Source: Melieria omissa (taxonomy: Eukaryota; Arthropoda; Insecta; Diptera; Ulidiidae). From it: a DNA stretch of 64,000 nt. Position 1 is the stretch's first letter. Each line of letters starts with the position of its first letter. The position numbers and the translations under genes were made by a program. The stretch spans positions 115,144,936 through 115,208,935 of the forward strand of contig OZ020267.1 in the NCBI GenBank assembly GCA_963971225.1, in the 5' to 3' direction. Of the stretch, positions 11,101 to 24,143 are shown piece by piece. Under the pieces are notes generated by a model. It was not told where the DNA came from and ran no database searches. It worked only from the letters and a program-made list of their open reading frames with translations.

Positions 11101-13139
11101 TGTGCATTGTCTGCCCATTTCAGCATTTCAACACTTTGATTTGATTTTGTTTTCAGGGCATTTTTACGCTTCTGCAGCGCTTGTCTTATAGCTCCAGCAC
11201 CCCGTCATTTACACTCTGTCGTTGTTCCTCTGACGCCCCCGCCCCGCTGCCCACCTACGCATTCATTCGCAGGCGTAAAGTGCGGCGAACTCGTCTGTTG
11301 CCAACCGAATGCGGCGAGGTTAATCAATTTCCGCGCTGGGGTTAAAGTTCGACGCATCCGCTCCTCCGCTACCATTTCGCAGCCGTCGCATCACACGCGC
11401 ACAGCACCTGCATTGATTTCCGTTTCCGTTTGGCTGCCTGTGAGCGATCCCGTTGTCAGCGTTTCGCTTTTGCACAGCTTTTGCGCAATTCTTATTCGTT
11501 GGCGTTTTTTTGCTTTTGTTGCCTGTTTCTGCCGGCTTGTTTTGTTTTCAGCGCATTTTTGATGTCTTTTGATCTTTTGTAATTGTTGTTGTGTGGACTT
11601 GGCGGCTTTTTAAATTAATTCGCTCAGGCGCTCGAGCGTTTCACTTGGCGCTTTTGATTGTTTTCGCATTTTTCGCCCCGCAAACATTTGCGCTCACCTA
11701 ATTTCATTAAAGGATTTTTCGGCACAATCCAATTAAAATTATCCGCAGGCATTGTCAAAATTCTTTCCAAAACAGCGATAAAAGTTAAGTTCGTGAAATT
11801 TGCGTTTGGTCTGATGGAAATCGGTGGGTGTGCGTCTGTGTTGCGAACGTCAAACGTTGAGGAGTGTAGCTGAAATATTCATTGCAAGCGATTCGTTGTA
11901 CGCTGTGTGATTTAAATTATTTACGGAATTAAAATTCTGGGATTTAGTTCAACATTTAGTGGATGCAAATTTCGAGTTTTTAGCTAAGGGCACTGACATA
12001 TAAATGGACTGTTTTCATAGACAAATATTTGTATTTTACTGTCATTAGTATTTCACAGTTCTAAAGAGTAGGTTTCACCGAACTGAATCCTTCGACTATC
12101 GACTAGAACAAGGCAGTCTAAACCCTCTGAACAGTCCTGAGTCGAGCTTAAGAAGCTCCAGCCCCAGTCAGCGTCCGAAACCACAGCGACCAGCGACAAC
12201 ATTTCAAAATCACAACGCAGCCTCGGCTCATTGCCATAAATCTCAATAAATACAAACTTCTGACTGGCCAAAGCTGTGAAGTTGTCCGCTGAAGAATGTC
12301 CAATGCTCGAGCACAGTCGGTTTTGGCTTCAAGATACAATGTACAACAACAAAAACACGGTACAAGAGTGAATGCGCGCGTGTACGAAATTCCGAGATGT
12401 CAACGAGAAATCACGCATTGTGCGCCATTATTTGGTTGGGCTGCCGTTGCGGGCAGATAGATGAGCGCATCGAAGCGGGCGGATCGCACGAAAAGGTTTC
12501 CTCGAATGGACAGCTATCGAAGAAGAAGAAGAAGATATCGAGGAAAAAATTGCGCGCCAGTGTGCTGGCGCATGTGTGTGTTCTGAAAGCGATGAACATA
12601 AATAAAAGCACCTTCGGCTGCCGTTGACGCTGATGTGGCCGATGGGCGCAGGGCAGCAAGAAGAAAAATCCGAAAATCGGTGCTGGCTATGAAAATCCAC
12701 AAAAATACCAGCGGCCATCAATGCGCCCAACTACAATGTACGAATACCAACAGCACCACGAACAACAACAGCACCGCAAAAATGTCAACAATCGAACAGG
12801 CGGAACAATGGCATGTAGAGCCCTTCTGCGCCGCAGCGATCGGCGGGCGGGGCAGCGCGGGAGGCGCTGACCTGGGTGCTGTCTGCCACGGCTGCCGTCC
12901 GGCCCTGCGCTGTCGTGGCCGCTTTGCGAATGCTCAATGCGAAGAGTGACTATATCAATGCCAACATCTGAAGGCATATCTGCGCCTGCGCCGCTCACAG
13001 CAACAACCGCGAGGCTTAAGGAACTTGCTGGCAGCAAAGTGCCGTCGTTTATTTACAAAATCCAAATCCGCATAAACTGCACTCGCTACACACACACACA
13101 AGCACAGCAATTGCATCATCGCTGGGTTGTGGTGAGCGC
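8154..13139. other. Long non-coding stretch, nothing recognised as a gene
   Basis: The DNA alternates between AT-rich parts (8400-9640, 10850-11050) and GC-richer patches (10230-10400, 11160-11420, 12830-12910). It contains (AACTT)4 at 8541-8559, CCAA repeats at 9724-9742, a GT run at 9915-9933 and a GAA run near 12520. The GC-richer patches may be regulatory, which I cannot test here. Confidence 0.5.
9915..9933. repeat. GT dinucleotide microsatellite
   Basis: About nine GT units in an otherwise unremarkable non-coding stretch. Confidence 0.9.
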
Positions 13140-14290
13140 GACGGGCAAAGGTACAAACGAAAATGTTTGTGCTTGTTGTTGCTGTTGCTGTTATTTGTGA
13201 CAATGTTTTCTCTTCGGGTGCTTCTTCTTGATGCATTTATTGTCGTTGCTGTTGCTGGAGCTGGAGCTGCTGTTGTGGGTCTTATGGGCATTATCATTGC
13301 TGTAGCTGTCGTTTCTTATGTTGATGCCTGGTCAGCGCTGAAGGCCGGCACAAGCCTGCCGTCCGCGCAGAAGTTGTGAGCTGCCAGCACAATCAACTGA
13401 CAGAATGCGACCAACGAGATGATCTTTGGCCGTGAAGTTTACGTGGCTGCGCACTGCCACATGTTGTTGCTATTTTTCGTTGTTGCTGCAATGTTCGCCA
13501 GGTACAAAAGCAACAACAGCAGCCGCCACTGCGTTGGCCGTGCAGAGCAGCCCGCAACATGAAAAAAGGCAACGACGATAAAATTGCATTCTCCTCCTGT
13601 ACTGCGTCTGCCATCGGACGGCAGCAACAACCATAGCCGCCTTGCCGATCGATCGCGTTTGATATATTCGAAACTTGCTCAGAGCGCTGGCAAATTCATT
13701 TGTGGTCACTGCAGCTGCAACTGTTGCCACAATATTTGTATACGTTGTTTTGGTTGCTGTTGCTGTTGTTGTCACTGCTGTGGTTTAAGTTCTCGTTCTG
13801 GCTGCCGGAGGATGTGTTGCCGAGGATCACTGCAGCAGCAACAACAACAATGGCGACCGCAACCGTTTAAGTAAATATTAAGTAAATGCCCCAAGTGCCA
13901 AACGGCACAACAACCGAAATGAACAACCCAACAGCTACAGCAACAACAACAACCCACCAACACTATGACAGCGCAGCGAGCCGTGTGTGCAATCTGTTGC
14001 ATGTCGCTGGCGATCGCGGCCGCACCTTTTCGGCCCGGCAGCCACTGTTCGTTCGATCGCATCGCACCGAGTCGCGTTGCGTCGGACAGTTGCGCGCGAA
14101 GCGGCACCAGTACTTATGTCGCTCATGTGAAATATCAATTGCTCATGTGTGTTGTTACGCGGTTTGCTCATGTTGCTGTTGCTGTTGCTGTTGCCGTTGC
14201 TGTTGCTGCAACTGCGCTCGCGTTTGCGACTTTTGTAGGGTTAGGTACTTGTGGCATGTGGCATGTGAGTGGTGTCGCTTACCGCGGCTA
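13140..14290. repeat. Region dense in GTT/GCT and CAA/CAG triplets
   Basis: Many short runs of GTT/GCT (for example 13160-13195, 13750-13775, 14168-14211) alternate with CAA/CAG runs (13505-13525, 13830-13850, 13937-13955). The runs create many overlapping open frames rich in cysteine, leucine, valine or glutamine on both strands. No single frame continues across the region or shows domain structure, so I do not call a gene. Opposed runs could fold into hairpins in RNA. Confidence 0.7.
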
Positions 14291-14516
14291 TTGATGCCTG
14301 AACTACAGCACCGGGCCACGGCGAGTCTCAACTGCGGGGTGTGCATGATTTGAAAATGGTTTTGGATCGGTCTAGGCCCAGATTTTCTGATTTTCATCTA
14401 CATATGTCAGATGTGGAAATGTGAAGAATATTGAGTCAGAGAAACCTTTATAGTCGCTGAGAAAGATCTGAAACTTGCTCAATGAAGGATATCAAAATTT
14501 CCCATGATCAGAAAAG

Positions 14517-14900
14517 GTTAGGTTAAGTAGGGAAGGGTGTGTGCGTCAAAAGGGCAGCACTTCCACTCGGAGGCCAAAATGGCCCATTGTGAATCCCTTC
14601 ATGGAAGATTCTGGAGCTAACCAGTGGCTCTCAGTTTGGGGCAAACCAATTCGACCTCTTGATGAAGGAGAGAAGATCCGATATTTGAACTACTGCTGCG
14701 CAGGCCAAGTCTACCAGGAACCTTGACCCCAAGGTACGGAGTCGGCGTTCCTGCAGAGCCGGGCAGTGGCACAGGTAGTGTTGGATCGTTTCCACTTCTT
14801 CCTCATATCCACAGCTTCTGCAGACATCACTGGACGAGAGGCACCATTTGACCAGCATAGATCAAATGGCGCAGTCTCCAGTGATGACTCCAACAACCCA
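14517..14900 (-). mobile_element. 3' fragment of a non-LTR retrotransposon (RNase H-bearing, I-like)
   Basis: On the minus strand this reads as the end of a LINE second open frame followed by a short 3' untranslated tail that finishes in CTTAACCTAACC (complement of 14518-14529). No A-rich tail is seen. The 5' part, including the reverse transcriptase, is absent, which is the usual result of incomplete target-primed reverse transcription or later decay. It resembles the fragment at 54384-54912 in structure but is not a close copy. Confidence 0.75.
14631..14896 (-). pseudogene. C-terminal remnant of LINE RNase H and zinc-knuckle region
   Basis: The translated minus strand contains CRSCGYEEEVETIQHYLCHC, the cysteine-histidine knuckle (C-x2-C, then H and C) that follows the RNase H domain in I-like and related non-LTR elements, then PALQERRLRTLGSRF, a typical continuation. 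Just upstream, VITGDCAI in the same direction matches the end of an RNase H domain (usually LLTGHC) but is separated by a stop. In a full element this part belongs to a protein of about a thousand residues with endonuclease, reverse transcriptase and RNase H. Here under 90 residues remain and it cannot be functional. Confidence 0.75.
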
Positions 14901-16305
14901 TTATCAATAAATCAGAAAACTTTTAAAAATCAGTAGATAAAGCTTAGCATGAATAATCTCGTCTTGTTGCAGTGTACTTACAGTGCATTGAATTCTTAAA
15001 CAACACACATGGTATTTAAATTCAACATCACAATGTGTGGTGCAAGTTTGCAACTGTGGACTGTTCATACCACTGACCTTGAATTTGCATCAAGTCAATT
15101 TGATTGATCACATTTGCCACCGAACGGTGCCAATGATCGATAAACTGCAGTCATGTGGAACAGCTAAAGCTCCACGGCCGAGCGGAATTCTTCGCTGGCA
15201 GACACCAAGCGATCCGCACACCGCACACACTTCGCATCAAATCGAGCTGCGCAGCCATCAACAGCCATAACAACAACAGCAACAACGGCCGCCGCGTTTG
15301 ATATTCACGCGCAGTGGCAAAATGTGGCACCAGCCCAAGCGAAGTGAAAATTTGATCTTGACGCTGCGGCAGCGAATGAGTGACGCCGAGCAAGTGAGTG
15401 AGTAATTAGTCGACCAAGGCGAAGCGCAGCAGCATTCAAACAGCGAGCCAGCAACAGTTGCGCACATCCGGCTGATTGATGGCATCGCGAAATTTAAGAA
15501 GGATGCCAGACAGCTGTCAAGTCGTTGCAGAAAGGATTAGCAGTGGCGATCAAATGGAGCCGCGGCGGCGCGCACAGTCCGGCCGGCCAGCAGCAGCAGA
15601 AATCGGTTCGGCAGCAATCGCATCATAACAACAGCGCCCCAACACCGCCGCTCGTGGACCGCGCGCAACGGGTTGACAACACTGCACAATCGCCGCACCG
15701 TGATGGATCAGTGCAAATGAGTGCGCAAATTCGCCACAAAGAAGCGAAGCGACGCGCGGCGCGGCGCGTAAATGCGCCAAACAGCACCACGGCCAACAGC
15801 GGCAACAATATTCCGTCAGCTGTCAGAAATATGTCACTGTCAGTGTCATTAGTGATGAGATTTGTCTGATCGCGTTTTTGCGCTGCATTTTTGTACCGCG
15901 CCGAGGTCGCGTCGCACTGCGCGCCACTCTTTCGCCAGATTGACGGGGGGAACTCGCTAATCCAATTTAATTTCAGTGTCAGTTCGTCTGGAAGATGACA
16001 ACTACAACAAAAACAATAATAACAATATTAAAGACAACCGAGTCCACAGCTAAGTAGCAACGGCAGCAATACACGAAATGTTGCGCTGATGTATAAAATT
16101 CCTTAACCTTTTGAATGAATGCACAAAAAATACTCTCGTCGAAACGAGGACTTTTTAAGTAGGAATTCATACAATGCAAAACAAAAATGTTAGGGAGGGT
16201 TTCTCGACAATTTTCAATAACATTTAAATAAAAGATTTACTAAGTGCTCACGTCATTTACAACCATAAATTTTTCATAATATTAAAACGCACAAGATGAG
16301 GAAAC
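14901..16305. other. Non-coding stretch with a GC-rich core
   Basis: Positions 15140-15960 are GC-rich with several CpG-dense runs and CAG/CAA triplets. Open frames exist on both strands but none has a recognisable domain. It could be a promoter or first-exon region of a neighbouring gene, but I see no convincing TATA, initiator or splice pattern to fix one. Confidence 0.4.
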
Positions 16306-16307
16306 TA

Positions 16308-16867
16308 CGAGGGCGGGTCAATAAGTCCGTGACTTTTTGAATTTCCCGCCTCTTAATTGAAATGGCAACACTGCTCCCGTCAACAGTCATCTGTCAGTTG
16401 ACTCTTGTCAAAAATTCAACAAGCTGCGACATTTAGTTTGTTTTTGACAGCCGTTAATATCAGACTACCGCGTTGACTGAGAAGAAAATGGAAAAAAGTG
16501 AATTTCGTGTGCACGGGTGCACACATGTGCAGTTTCCATGGCAAAAATCCATGAATTGGGCTACGAATTGCTCCCTCATCCCGCCTATTCACCCGATCTA
16601 GCCACAAGTGACTATTTTTTGTTCCCAAACTTGAAGAAATGGCTCGGCGGAAAGAGATTTGAATCTAATGACGAAGTCATCTCACAAACAAATGCCTGTT
16701 TTGAAGACCTCGACAACACCATATTTTTCGGAAGGAATAAAAAAACTGGAGAAACGTTGGGCTAAGTGTATAGATCTCAAAGGAGATTACGTTGAAAAAT
16801 AAAATAACTTTTTATCTAAAAACCTGTGTTTCATTCAGAAAGTCACGGACTTATTGACCCGCCCTCC
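16308..16867 (+). mobile_element. Internally deleted mariner, 560 bp
   Basis: Long, nearly perfect inverted ends start with GAGGGCGGGTCAATAAGTCC (16309) and close with its complement (up to 16866). Some 35 bases match with about two differences. TA flanks both sides (16306-16307 and 16868-16869). Inside are only the first few codons and the last quarter of a mariner transposase. This is a different mariner lineage from the one at 2917. Well-kept ends with a gutted middle are typical of copies mobilised in trans. Confidence 0.92.
16488..16802 (+). pseudogene. Deleted and frameshifted mariner transposase remnant
   Basis: The frame starts with MEKSEFRV at 16488, then jumps over most of the gene: near 16512-16540 the sequence changes abruptly to the C-terminal catalytic part. 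That part reads YSPDLATSDYFLFPNLKKWL, including the third catalytic aspartate of the DD34D triad, and runs on to NTIFF. One frameshift near 16725 then breaks it. In another frame the normal ending continues (EGIKKLEKRWAKCIDLKGDY) to a stop at 16802. The first two catalytic aspartates and the DNA-binding region are gone, so it cannot encode a transposase. Confidence 0.9.
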
Positions 16868-17150
16868 TATACTGAGTTGAAGAGAGCATTCTGGTTCAAA
16901 AAGTATCTTTCCGTATAGTCCACAAATATGTGGAAGGACCATTCAATCTTCTTGGTGAGGCTTTCTATAAGCTTTTATTTGTTAATAGACTTTATTCTGG
17001 ATCGAAAATTTACGTTTTCAGTCGCAAAATATGAATATATGTAGATATTTAGAAGGTAACTTGACGCTCGCAATCAGCTCAGCTTCTTGCCAGCCATCAT
17101 GCTAGCGAATTTTTTACTACAACGTACTCTAAGTACTCATGTTAGTTATA

Positions 17151-17960
17151 ACAATAAAATAAATAAAAAAATAAAATAATAAAATAATAAAATAATAAAA
17201 TAAAATAAAATAAAATAAAATAAAATAAAAAAAATACAATAAAATAAAACAAAATAAAATAAAATACAATAAAATAAAATAAAATAAAATAAAATAAAAT
17301 AAAATAAAATAAAACAAAATAAAATAAAATAAAATAAAATAAAATAAAATAAAATAAAATAAAACAAAATAAAATAAAATAAAATAAAATAAAATAAAAT
17401 AAAATAAAATAAAATAAAATAAAATAAAATAAAATAAAATAAAATAAAATAAAATAAAATAAAATAAAATAAAATAAAATAAAATAAAATAAAATAAAAT
17501 AAAATAAAATAAAATAAAATAAAATAAAATAAAATAAAATAAAATTAAATAAAATAAAATAAAATACAATAAAATACAATAAAATGAAATGAAATGAAAT
17601 GAAATGAAATGAAATGAAATAAAATAAAATAAATTAAATTAAAAAATAAAATTAAAAAAATAAAATTAAATTAAATAAAATAAAATAAAATAAAATAAAA
17701 TAAAATAAAATAAAAACAATACAATAAAATAAAACAAAATAAAATAAAATAAAATAAAATAAAATAAAATAAAACAAAATAAAATAAAATAAAATAAAAT
17801 AAAATAAAATAAAATAAAATAAAATAAAATAAAATAAAATAAAATAAAATAAAATAAAATAAAATAAAATAAAATAAAATGAAATGAAATGAAATGAAAT
17901 GAAATGAAATCAAATGAAATGAAATGAAATGAAATAAAATAAAATAAAAAATTAAATGAA
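17151..17960. repeat. AAAAT pentanucleotide array, about 0.8 kb, in two higher-order blocks
   Basis: Nearly pure tandem AAAAT. Sparse variants (AAAAC, ACAAT, GAAAT) show structure. Block one (about 17237-17640) begins with ACAAT and AAAAC units, continues as pure AAAAT and ends in a GAAAT run (17584-17619). Block two (about 17715-17945) repeats that order and ends in a longer GAAAT run (17879-17935). This points to duplication of a whole block. Open frames on the minus strand (FYFILFYF) are artefacts. The true length in the genome may differ, since assemblers often mis-size such arrays. Confidence 0.95.
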
Positions 17961-20060
17961 ATTAAATTAAATTTAATTATATGAAATAAAACTAAATAAA
18001 CAAATAAATATATAAAAATTTATAAAAAAAACGTAGATATTGAAAATATGTGCCTTGTACAGGAAAATAATTCTATCTTAAACCCTCCGCATACAACAGC
18101 TTTGGCAATGAAAGGTTTAATTTATATACATTTGTATACACACAGCCAAGGGAAATAAGGTAAAATTAGTTGAAACGAGTATTAAACATTTTCAATAAAT
18201 TTATGTTTGTATATATGTTTACTGTAAATATAATTGAATGAATGATTTTTGAAAATATATTTTTGGTCTTGTTCTGAGTTCAAAGATTACAACTGCCAGC
18301 CTTCAATAAAGTAAAATGTTAGAAATATCTATGACCAGACATTAATATTATACAATGCGAATTTGTGCAACCCTGTTTTATCTATACACATGCATTTGAA
18401 CTTTGTAACTAAAAGAAACAGTGAAATAAAGAACAGAAGCTTTGTGAACTCCTTACGAAAAGGCCGCGTTTTTCTCATCAATCGAGGACCTCTAATATAA
18501 AACATTAAAATTATGAACACTTCAGATTTTTTAAAATATTTTCGTAAAATAGAAAACAAAAATTAAATGATTTTCAAGACATCAAACAAAAATTTCTCAC
18601 ATTGATTATTGAGGTCGTTTGTCGTTAACTGCGTTCTTGGGATTTCTCTAATGGCACCTTGCACCAATAACTACAACAGCAACACCAGCATCCGGCACCA
18701 CCACCGAAAGGGATGCAATAACTTAAGTCATTCTGTGATTCTCGAACGCCCACCAGCACTCATTCCTCATCTCCTCACACACCACACAGGCAGAAGTACA
18801 AACACAGACCTGCAGTTGCCAAAAGTTGCCACCAACCATCTATCGGCGGCCGTCGAAGTGTCTTTTTTCACTTGTGTATGTAACGCTTCAACAGCCGGCC
18901 CGGCAAACACATCGCGTTGGCAACATAACGACCCACAACAAAAAGAAGCAGCAGAAGGAAAAACTATTAAAGTGTTTTATGGACCTCGAGACAAGCGCAA
19001 GAAATAATGGCGCGCACACGTCGTGGCAGACTTAAGGGGTACGTCTTCGGGCCAGTACCGCCGGCCGCTCGTTGCCCGCATGCCACTGCAGGTGGAGCGC
19101 GAGTGAGGGTGTTGCACGGTGGTTGAGTGATGAACGCGCACGTCTCTTGTTTGCGGCATTGCAACCACCACCCCACGGACTCAGTGCTCAGTGCAGCGCC
19201 GCCATGCACCGCCGTTTCGGCGGAACTCGGTGTGGCAATGATTTCTTACCATTTGCGGTACAATGCCGACCGACCGCCAGCGCAGCGCGTTGCATGTGAA
19301 ATGCGCCTGAAAACGCGCACACACATACACACACACCCGTTTTCGACCGAAACAAAAAAGTTCCCGCAGCGCGGCTGGAAGCGCAGTTAAAATGATGGCA
19401 CAAGACGAATGACTGAATTCCTTGTGGCATTATTATTTAAGTGCATGTGCCGAATTTCGGCAGCGTTTTGCCGAGAACAAATACAAGTTGTGATGCATTG
19501 AGGTGGAGTGGCGGCGACAACAGTGGCGGCGATAGTATTGCGAAGTGCAAAAGACTTCTGAAAAAATCGCCTTAATTTGTTGGACGTGCGACCCAACGTC
19601 GAACTGTCTTAACTTGTGAGTCTTTTTGTAGTAAACCACTCCAAAGTACCTGGATGCTCTTAGAACCGAGATCTCTCTCACATCGACTAAAGACACGCTT
19701 TTGAAGTCTTTATGGAAGCTCCGTAGTATTTCTGATTCGGCATGATCGCAATCTGTGCACTCGTCCACTCGAAGTCCTTCACATCAACTTGATGCATGTG
19801 CCTTGGACCAATAAAAACAATTATTACCACATTTCTAATTATAGTCAGCGCTATAAAAACTGCCAATAAATTCACTATCGATACGCCACTGTTTATCACT
19901 CAAAGCGTTCCTCTCTGCTCCCTCATCCCAGCAAACGAGAGAAAATCTGTGGAGTAAAAAAATCGCCAAAAACCATAATTCACTCATACACACACCAAAG
20001 CACCAACACAGACACCGACACTAACGCACACAACTACACGCAAACCATTGCCGGCAAACC
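17961..20060. other. Non-coding stretch, nothing recognised
   Basis: AT-rich to about 18600, then mixed sequence. An open frame at 18609-19007 (+) and one at 19433-19768 (-) have no domain, composition bias or motif that I recognise as a real protein. A CA-rich patch lies near 19318-19338. Confidence 0.45.
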
Positions 20061-21870
20061 GCTACGCTACAAATGATAGCTTCAGAAGGCATAAAGACCC
20101 CGAAAGGCAGCACAACAACGCGCAGCGCAGAGCTGCAGGCGGGCCCCCAAGAATGTCCGAAGCGGCGAACGAAATGTCGGAGCAGTCACAAAAGAAAAAG
20201 GCAAATCTGCAATGAATGATTTTTTGGAGCATAGCGCAAGGCGTGCAGGCCATGCCGCGAAGTGCGCAGCAGAAGGAGTGCGAAAACGTACCTCGCTAAC
20301 TGCGAAGACGCCTTTCAAGACGGAGCAGACCGGCGCTGGTGTTTCGTCGCTTTCGTCGTCGCAGTCATCATCATCATGGCCGTTGCCATCAAGCATTGCC
20401 GGACGGTTGTGACGGAACGGGGTGAGGGCGGCGCGAAGTGATTTGGCGGAGGGACAGACGGCAGGGCGGCCTGTTCGGTCGCTTTGTCGAGCCATATATT
20501 CTCGTCCGCCTGACACTAACTGCTATCGCACGAAGCGCGTTCCACCCACCACACCGCGTCCGCCTAGACCAGCGTCGAGCCGCAGTGGCGGGCTAGAGGC
20601 GGCAGCTGGTGTGAGCTGGGAGGTGGCAGGCGCAAGTACGACTTGTGCACGATTTATTGACGACAAACGCTGCCGCACCGCCAACACACGCCCGCTCCGC
20701 CAGCTCTCGCCAAATTTACAATTGCTGGCATTTCGTTTCGGTGCGTTTCGTTTCGTTTTGGTTACAGATTCACGAGCGAGCTTCGAACCCATTCGTGATG
20801 AGCCCACATTTCTTCGGTGTCGGCCGCCTCGCAGGTCCCTCTTCCCGGCGTGCAACGGAGAGTGATTAGAGTTTTCGCCATTAGAGCGCCGAAGGACGTT
20901 AAAGTGGCGACTCAAAATTAGCGTCCCGAGTGTCTTTGTGCCTCGGCACCCACGTGGGCCGGCGCAGATTGGCAACGGGGACACAAACTGTCGCTTTGCC
21001 AGCGACATAAATAAAGTGCGCGCGCCCCATTTGCCAACGCTCGAGCGGCAGATGAGTGAAGGACAGCGTTCGGCTGAAGGAAACGTGTAAGTAAATGGCG
21101 AAGGCAGCCGCTTGATTTGCGAGCTTGGTTTATGTGGGCTCCCGGCGGCATCTGTGCGCGCACATGTGGGGGTGGCGCACAGTCAACTCACAGCCTGGCT
21201 CCTTCGCCTACGCTTTCTGCTCGTCTTCTTCATTGCAGCAGTTGTTGTCGCTGTGCTATTGTTGTTGCTGTTTATTTCGCTGGCACTCGCTTCATTTCCA
21301 TGCCACACCAACCCCCAACCCGGGCGCGCTTCCTTGGCGCGCCAACTTCTTCGCCTTCGGCATATTTTTAATTGCCTAATTTCGCTACTTGAGTGATGGG
21401 AAGCGCTTCCACCCTCCTCCGCTCAGTGCAGCCGCCAGCGCGCGTCAAGCATTTGCAGCCACTCACTCGTTGACAATGCGCCATTTTTGCGCCCAGGGGT
21501 GGGTTCGAGTGGCGGCAGTGATGAACGGCGCTGTGGCATTTTAAAATTTTCGCCTGTCGCCAGGCGGCATCAACAGCAGCAACAGCAGCCGTGGCCGTGG
21601 CCGTCACTTTTTGCTCTGTCGCTTTGTCGTTGCTGCCGAAATAATTCGGTTGTTGGCGCTTTAGGCAAATTATGGGACGATATTTTAGGCTAATGTTAAT
21701 GTCCTCCCGCCCACCCGCCTCCGCTTCAGTCACAGCACTGTGCGCTGCTGCGGGGCAAATCCGCTAAATTATTGTGCGCAAGGTATGCTCGGCTGGGTGG
21801 GGCGCGTGCGGCTGGTGGCAAATGCTGGTGCCATCTCCACCTAGCGGGCGTTTCTGCTTAATGTTTCGGA
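20061..21870. other. GC-rich non-coding island
   Basis: This is one of the most GC- and CpG-rich parts of the window. Both strands are open in several frames at once, as expected from GC-rich DNA. No frame has a recognisable domain or signal. It is a reasonable place to look for a promoter or an untranslated first exon. I cannot point to a specific start site. Confidence 0.4.
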
Positions 21871-22441
21871 AAAGTAAATGAATGAGTGGAAAGGATCAGA
21901 AAACGAAATGCTCGCCTTTGCCGCCGTCTCCTGTGTTTGTTTAATTTTGTTTATGGTTTTAATTGTAAATATTTTAAAATTTTTATTTCAAGTTTATTTC
22001 ATGGAAGCCTTGGAATTGGCCCAACAAACAAATTGAACTCAACCAAACAAAGAGTGAAGTCACTGATGAAGTCAATGCTCGAACACACATTCCTCTAACT
22101 TGTGAACCAATGTGCCAACGGCCAAACTTCAATGTTGGCCCCTGCAATGATCTCACTTAGTCTTCCTCAGTTGAGACGTGAGCATTGTGCTAAGTACTTT
22201 TTCTCATACACCAAGACTTGATTAGCTCCTCCTTTCGTGTTTTCGTCCTTTCGCACAGAGAATCTCGAAACCTCAGCAAATACGTAAATAATTTCATAAA
22301 TGGCAAAGCAGACAAACTAGCGAAGCTGTTGACAACGGCCAACAGTAGTCATTACAGCCAAACAACTACAACAACTGCTGTCAACTCAAAAGTATAAAAA
22401 GCAGGCTGTAACTTTATTCAACAAAAGTAAAAGGCATACAT

Positions 22442-22477
22442 AAACATATTTATTTATATAAACATATTTATTTATAT
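22442..22477. repeat. Two tandem 18-bp units
   Basis: AAACATATTTATTTATAT occurs twice head to tail. It is short, AT-rich and of no evident function. Confidence 0.85.
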
Positions 22478-24143
22478 ACATTTCATGTGTTCGTTTGTTT
22501 GTGTGTGCGGGCTGGGTACATAAATTTTATTTATTAATGTTCAAGGATTTTATGTGCGCTGCGAGTATACAATGTCATAATTTATATTTTACGCTATTTT
22601 TGTTGTTGTTATTGGTGCTTCTGTTGCTGTTGCTACTTTTGTGTCTGTCGCCGGTCTTTTGTTGTTTGTTATTTGGCAGCGGCGAAGTGGCTGGAACGCG
22701 GAGGGTTGAGGTTTCATTCAAGTGAAATTCGGGTGACAAGACAAGTAAGGTTAGCGCCAAAAGTGGATTTACTCAAAGTAAGTAGCACGCACACAGCCAC
22801 ACGGACACACAGTCAGCACGACATTAACACAGAGAAGAACAGCGAAAGCATATGAAGGCACAGCGACAGGACGAAGGATGTCAACGAACGTGGCAAAAGG
22901 CGACGCAGTGGCAATGGCAGACAACAGCGTCGCCTGCCATCAACGGTGGCAACACAGACACTCCGCCCATCACCACCGCACCACTACGGTAACACAACAA
23001 CAACTTGGCCATATAGCGCAGTCGACGCTGGAGGGGGGCGTGTGTGCGCACCCAGAACGGTAAATAAAAATGATTAATGTCGATGTACGGCAGCAGCGGC
23101 GTCAGCGGCGGCGCAATGTAATTTCCCTAGGAGATTGTTTAATTTCTGTGCGAGAAATATTTCACGAAACAGCAAAATGCCATCAAAACGGCAGGCAAAC
23201 AACGAAAATTACACAACAAAATATGAGCGAAAGCAGCAGCGGCGACATCGACTCGCGCGCTGACATGGCTTCCGCATCAGGCGCCTGCACCAGCGCGGAT
23301 GCGGATTCGCAAACAACTATTCGTATACATATGTGTACTATATGTGGATGCAATATATACATATGTACAACGCGCTCAACCAATGACAGTTTTCGCCTAT
23401 GTGACAATGACAGCTTTTCTCCGGCCATGGAGTGCGTTCTTCATTCAAGAACATTATTTAACTCCGCATGAGGCATATTCCAAGTTTCGCAAAGCATGAG
23501 GCAAAATTTTGATCATATTCTAAAAAAAAATTACGTTTTTTCAAGTGCCATCTTTCAAGATTTTGACCAATCAAACAAAAGTTGTGCTGCTTGTCGCAAC
23601 ACGTTGCTGCAACTTTTTAATTCCTTCTTCCGTGCACATTTTAGCAAAAAATGCTAACAAAAATAAATATAAAAAAACAAAAACTGCATTGACAACAACA
23701 ATGAAAGAAATACGTCCACAACAACAACAACAACTTGGCAATGGTGCCCGGTACGAGCTCAGGTGTTGTTTTGCGCCTCAAATTGCCCATAAGCGAGCGC
23801 AATCAACTCTGCGTGCGCTGTCAGTGTACGTGAGCCTTTGCCTCGGCGTGTGTTGGTGTGTTAGTGTGTGTGTGTGCAGCGGTGTTGCTGGCTGTGTGCA
23901 TCTGGATACCTTTTGCGCGCCAGCAGGGTGCATTTTCATTAAGAATGAAAAATGACGAGCAATCAATCATTGGCCGGGAGGGTGTTTCGCTGTTTCGCCG
24001 TTGCTGCTGCCATAATTGTTGCTGTTATTGTTTTTGTAATGTTACTTGCGCGCTCGCATCTCGATTGGACAGATCTCTCATTTTGTAAGCGCGCTCAAGT
24101 TGTGATGGTTGCTACGCCGATGTTACTGTTGTATTTGTTTTGA

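Noticed and set aside
17129..17913. Minus-strand open frames of 73-146 codons repeating FYFIL
   Set aside because: They are direct translations of the AAAAT array and exist in several frames at once.
20523..21008. 161-codon minus-strand frame in the GC-rich island
   Set aside because: It is overlapped by frames on the other strand and is arginine/serine/proline-rich, as GC-rich non-coding DNA gives. No recognisable domain.
22387..22425. TATAAAAAG box as a promoter
   Set aside because: No good initiator at the expected distance and no coding or splice structure downstream. Chance TATA boxes are frequent in AT-rich DNA.
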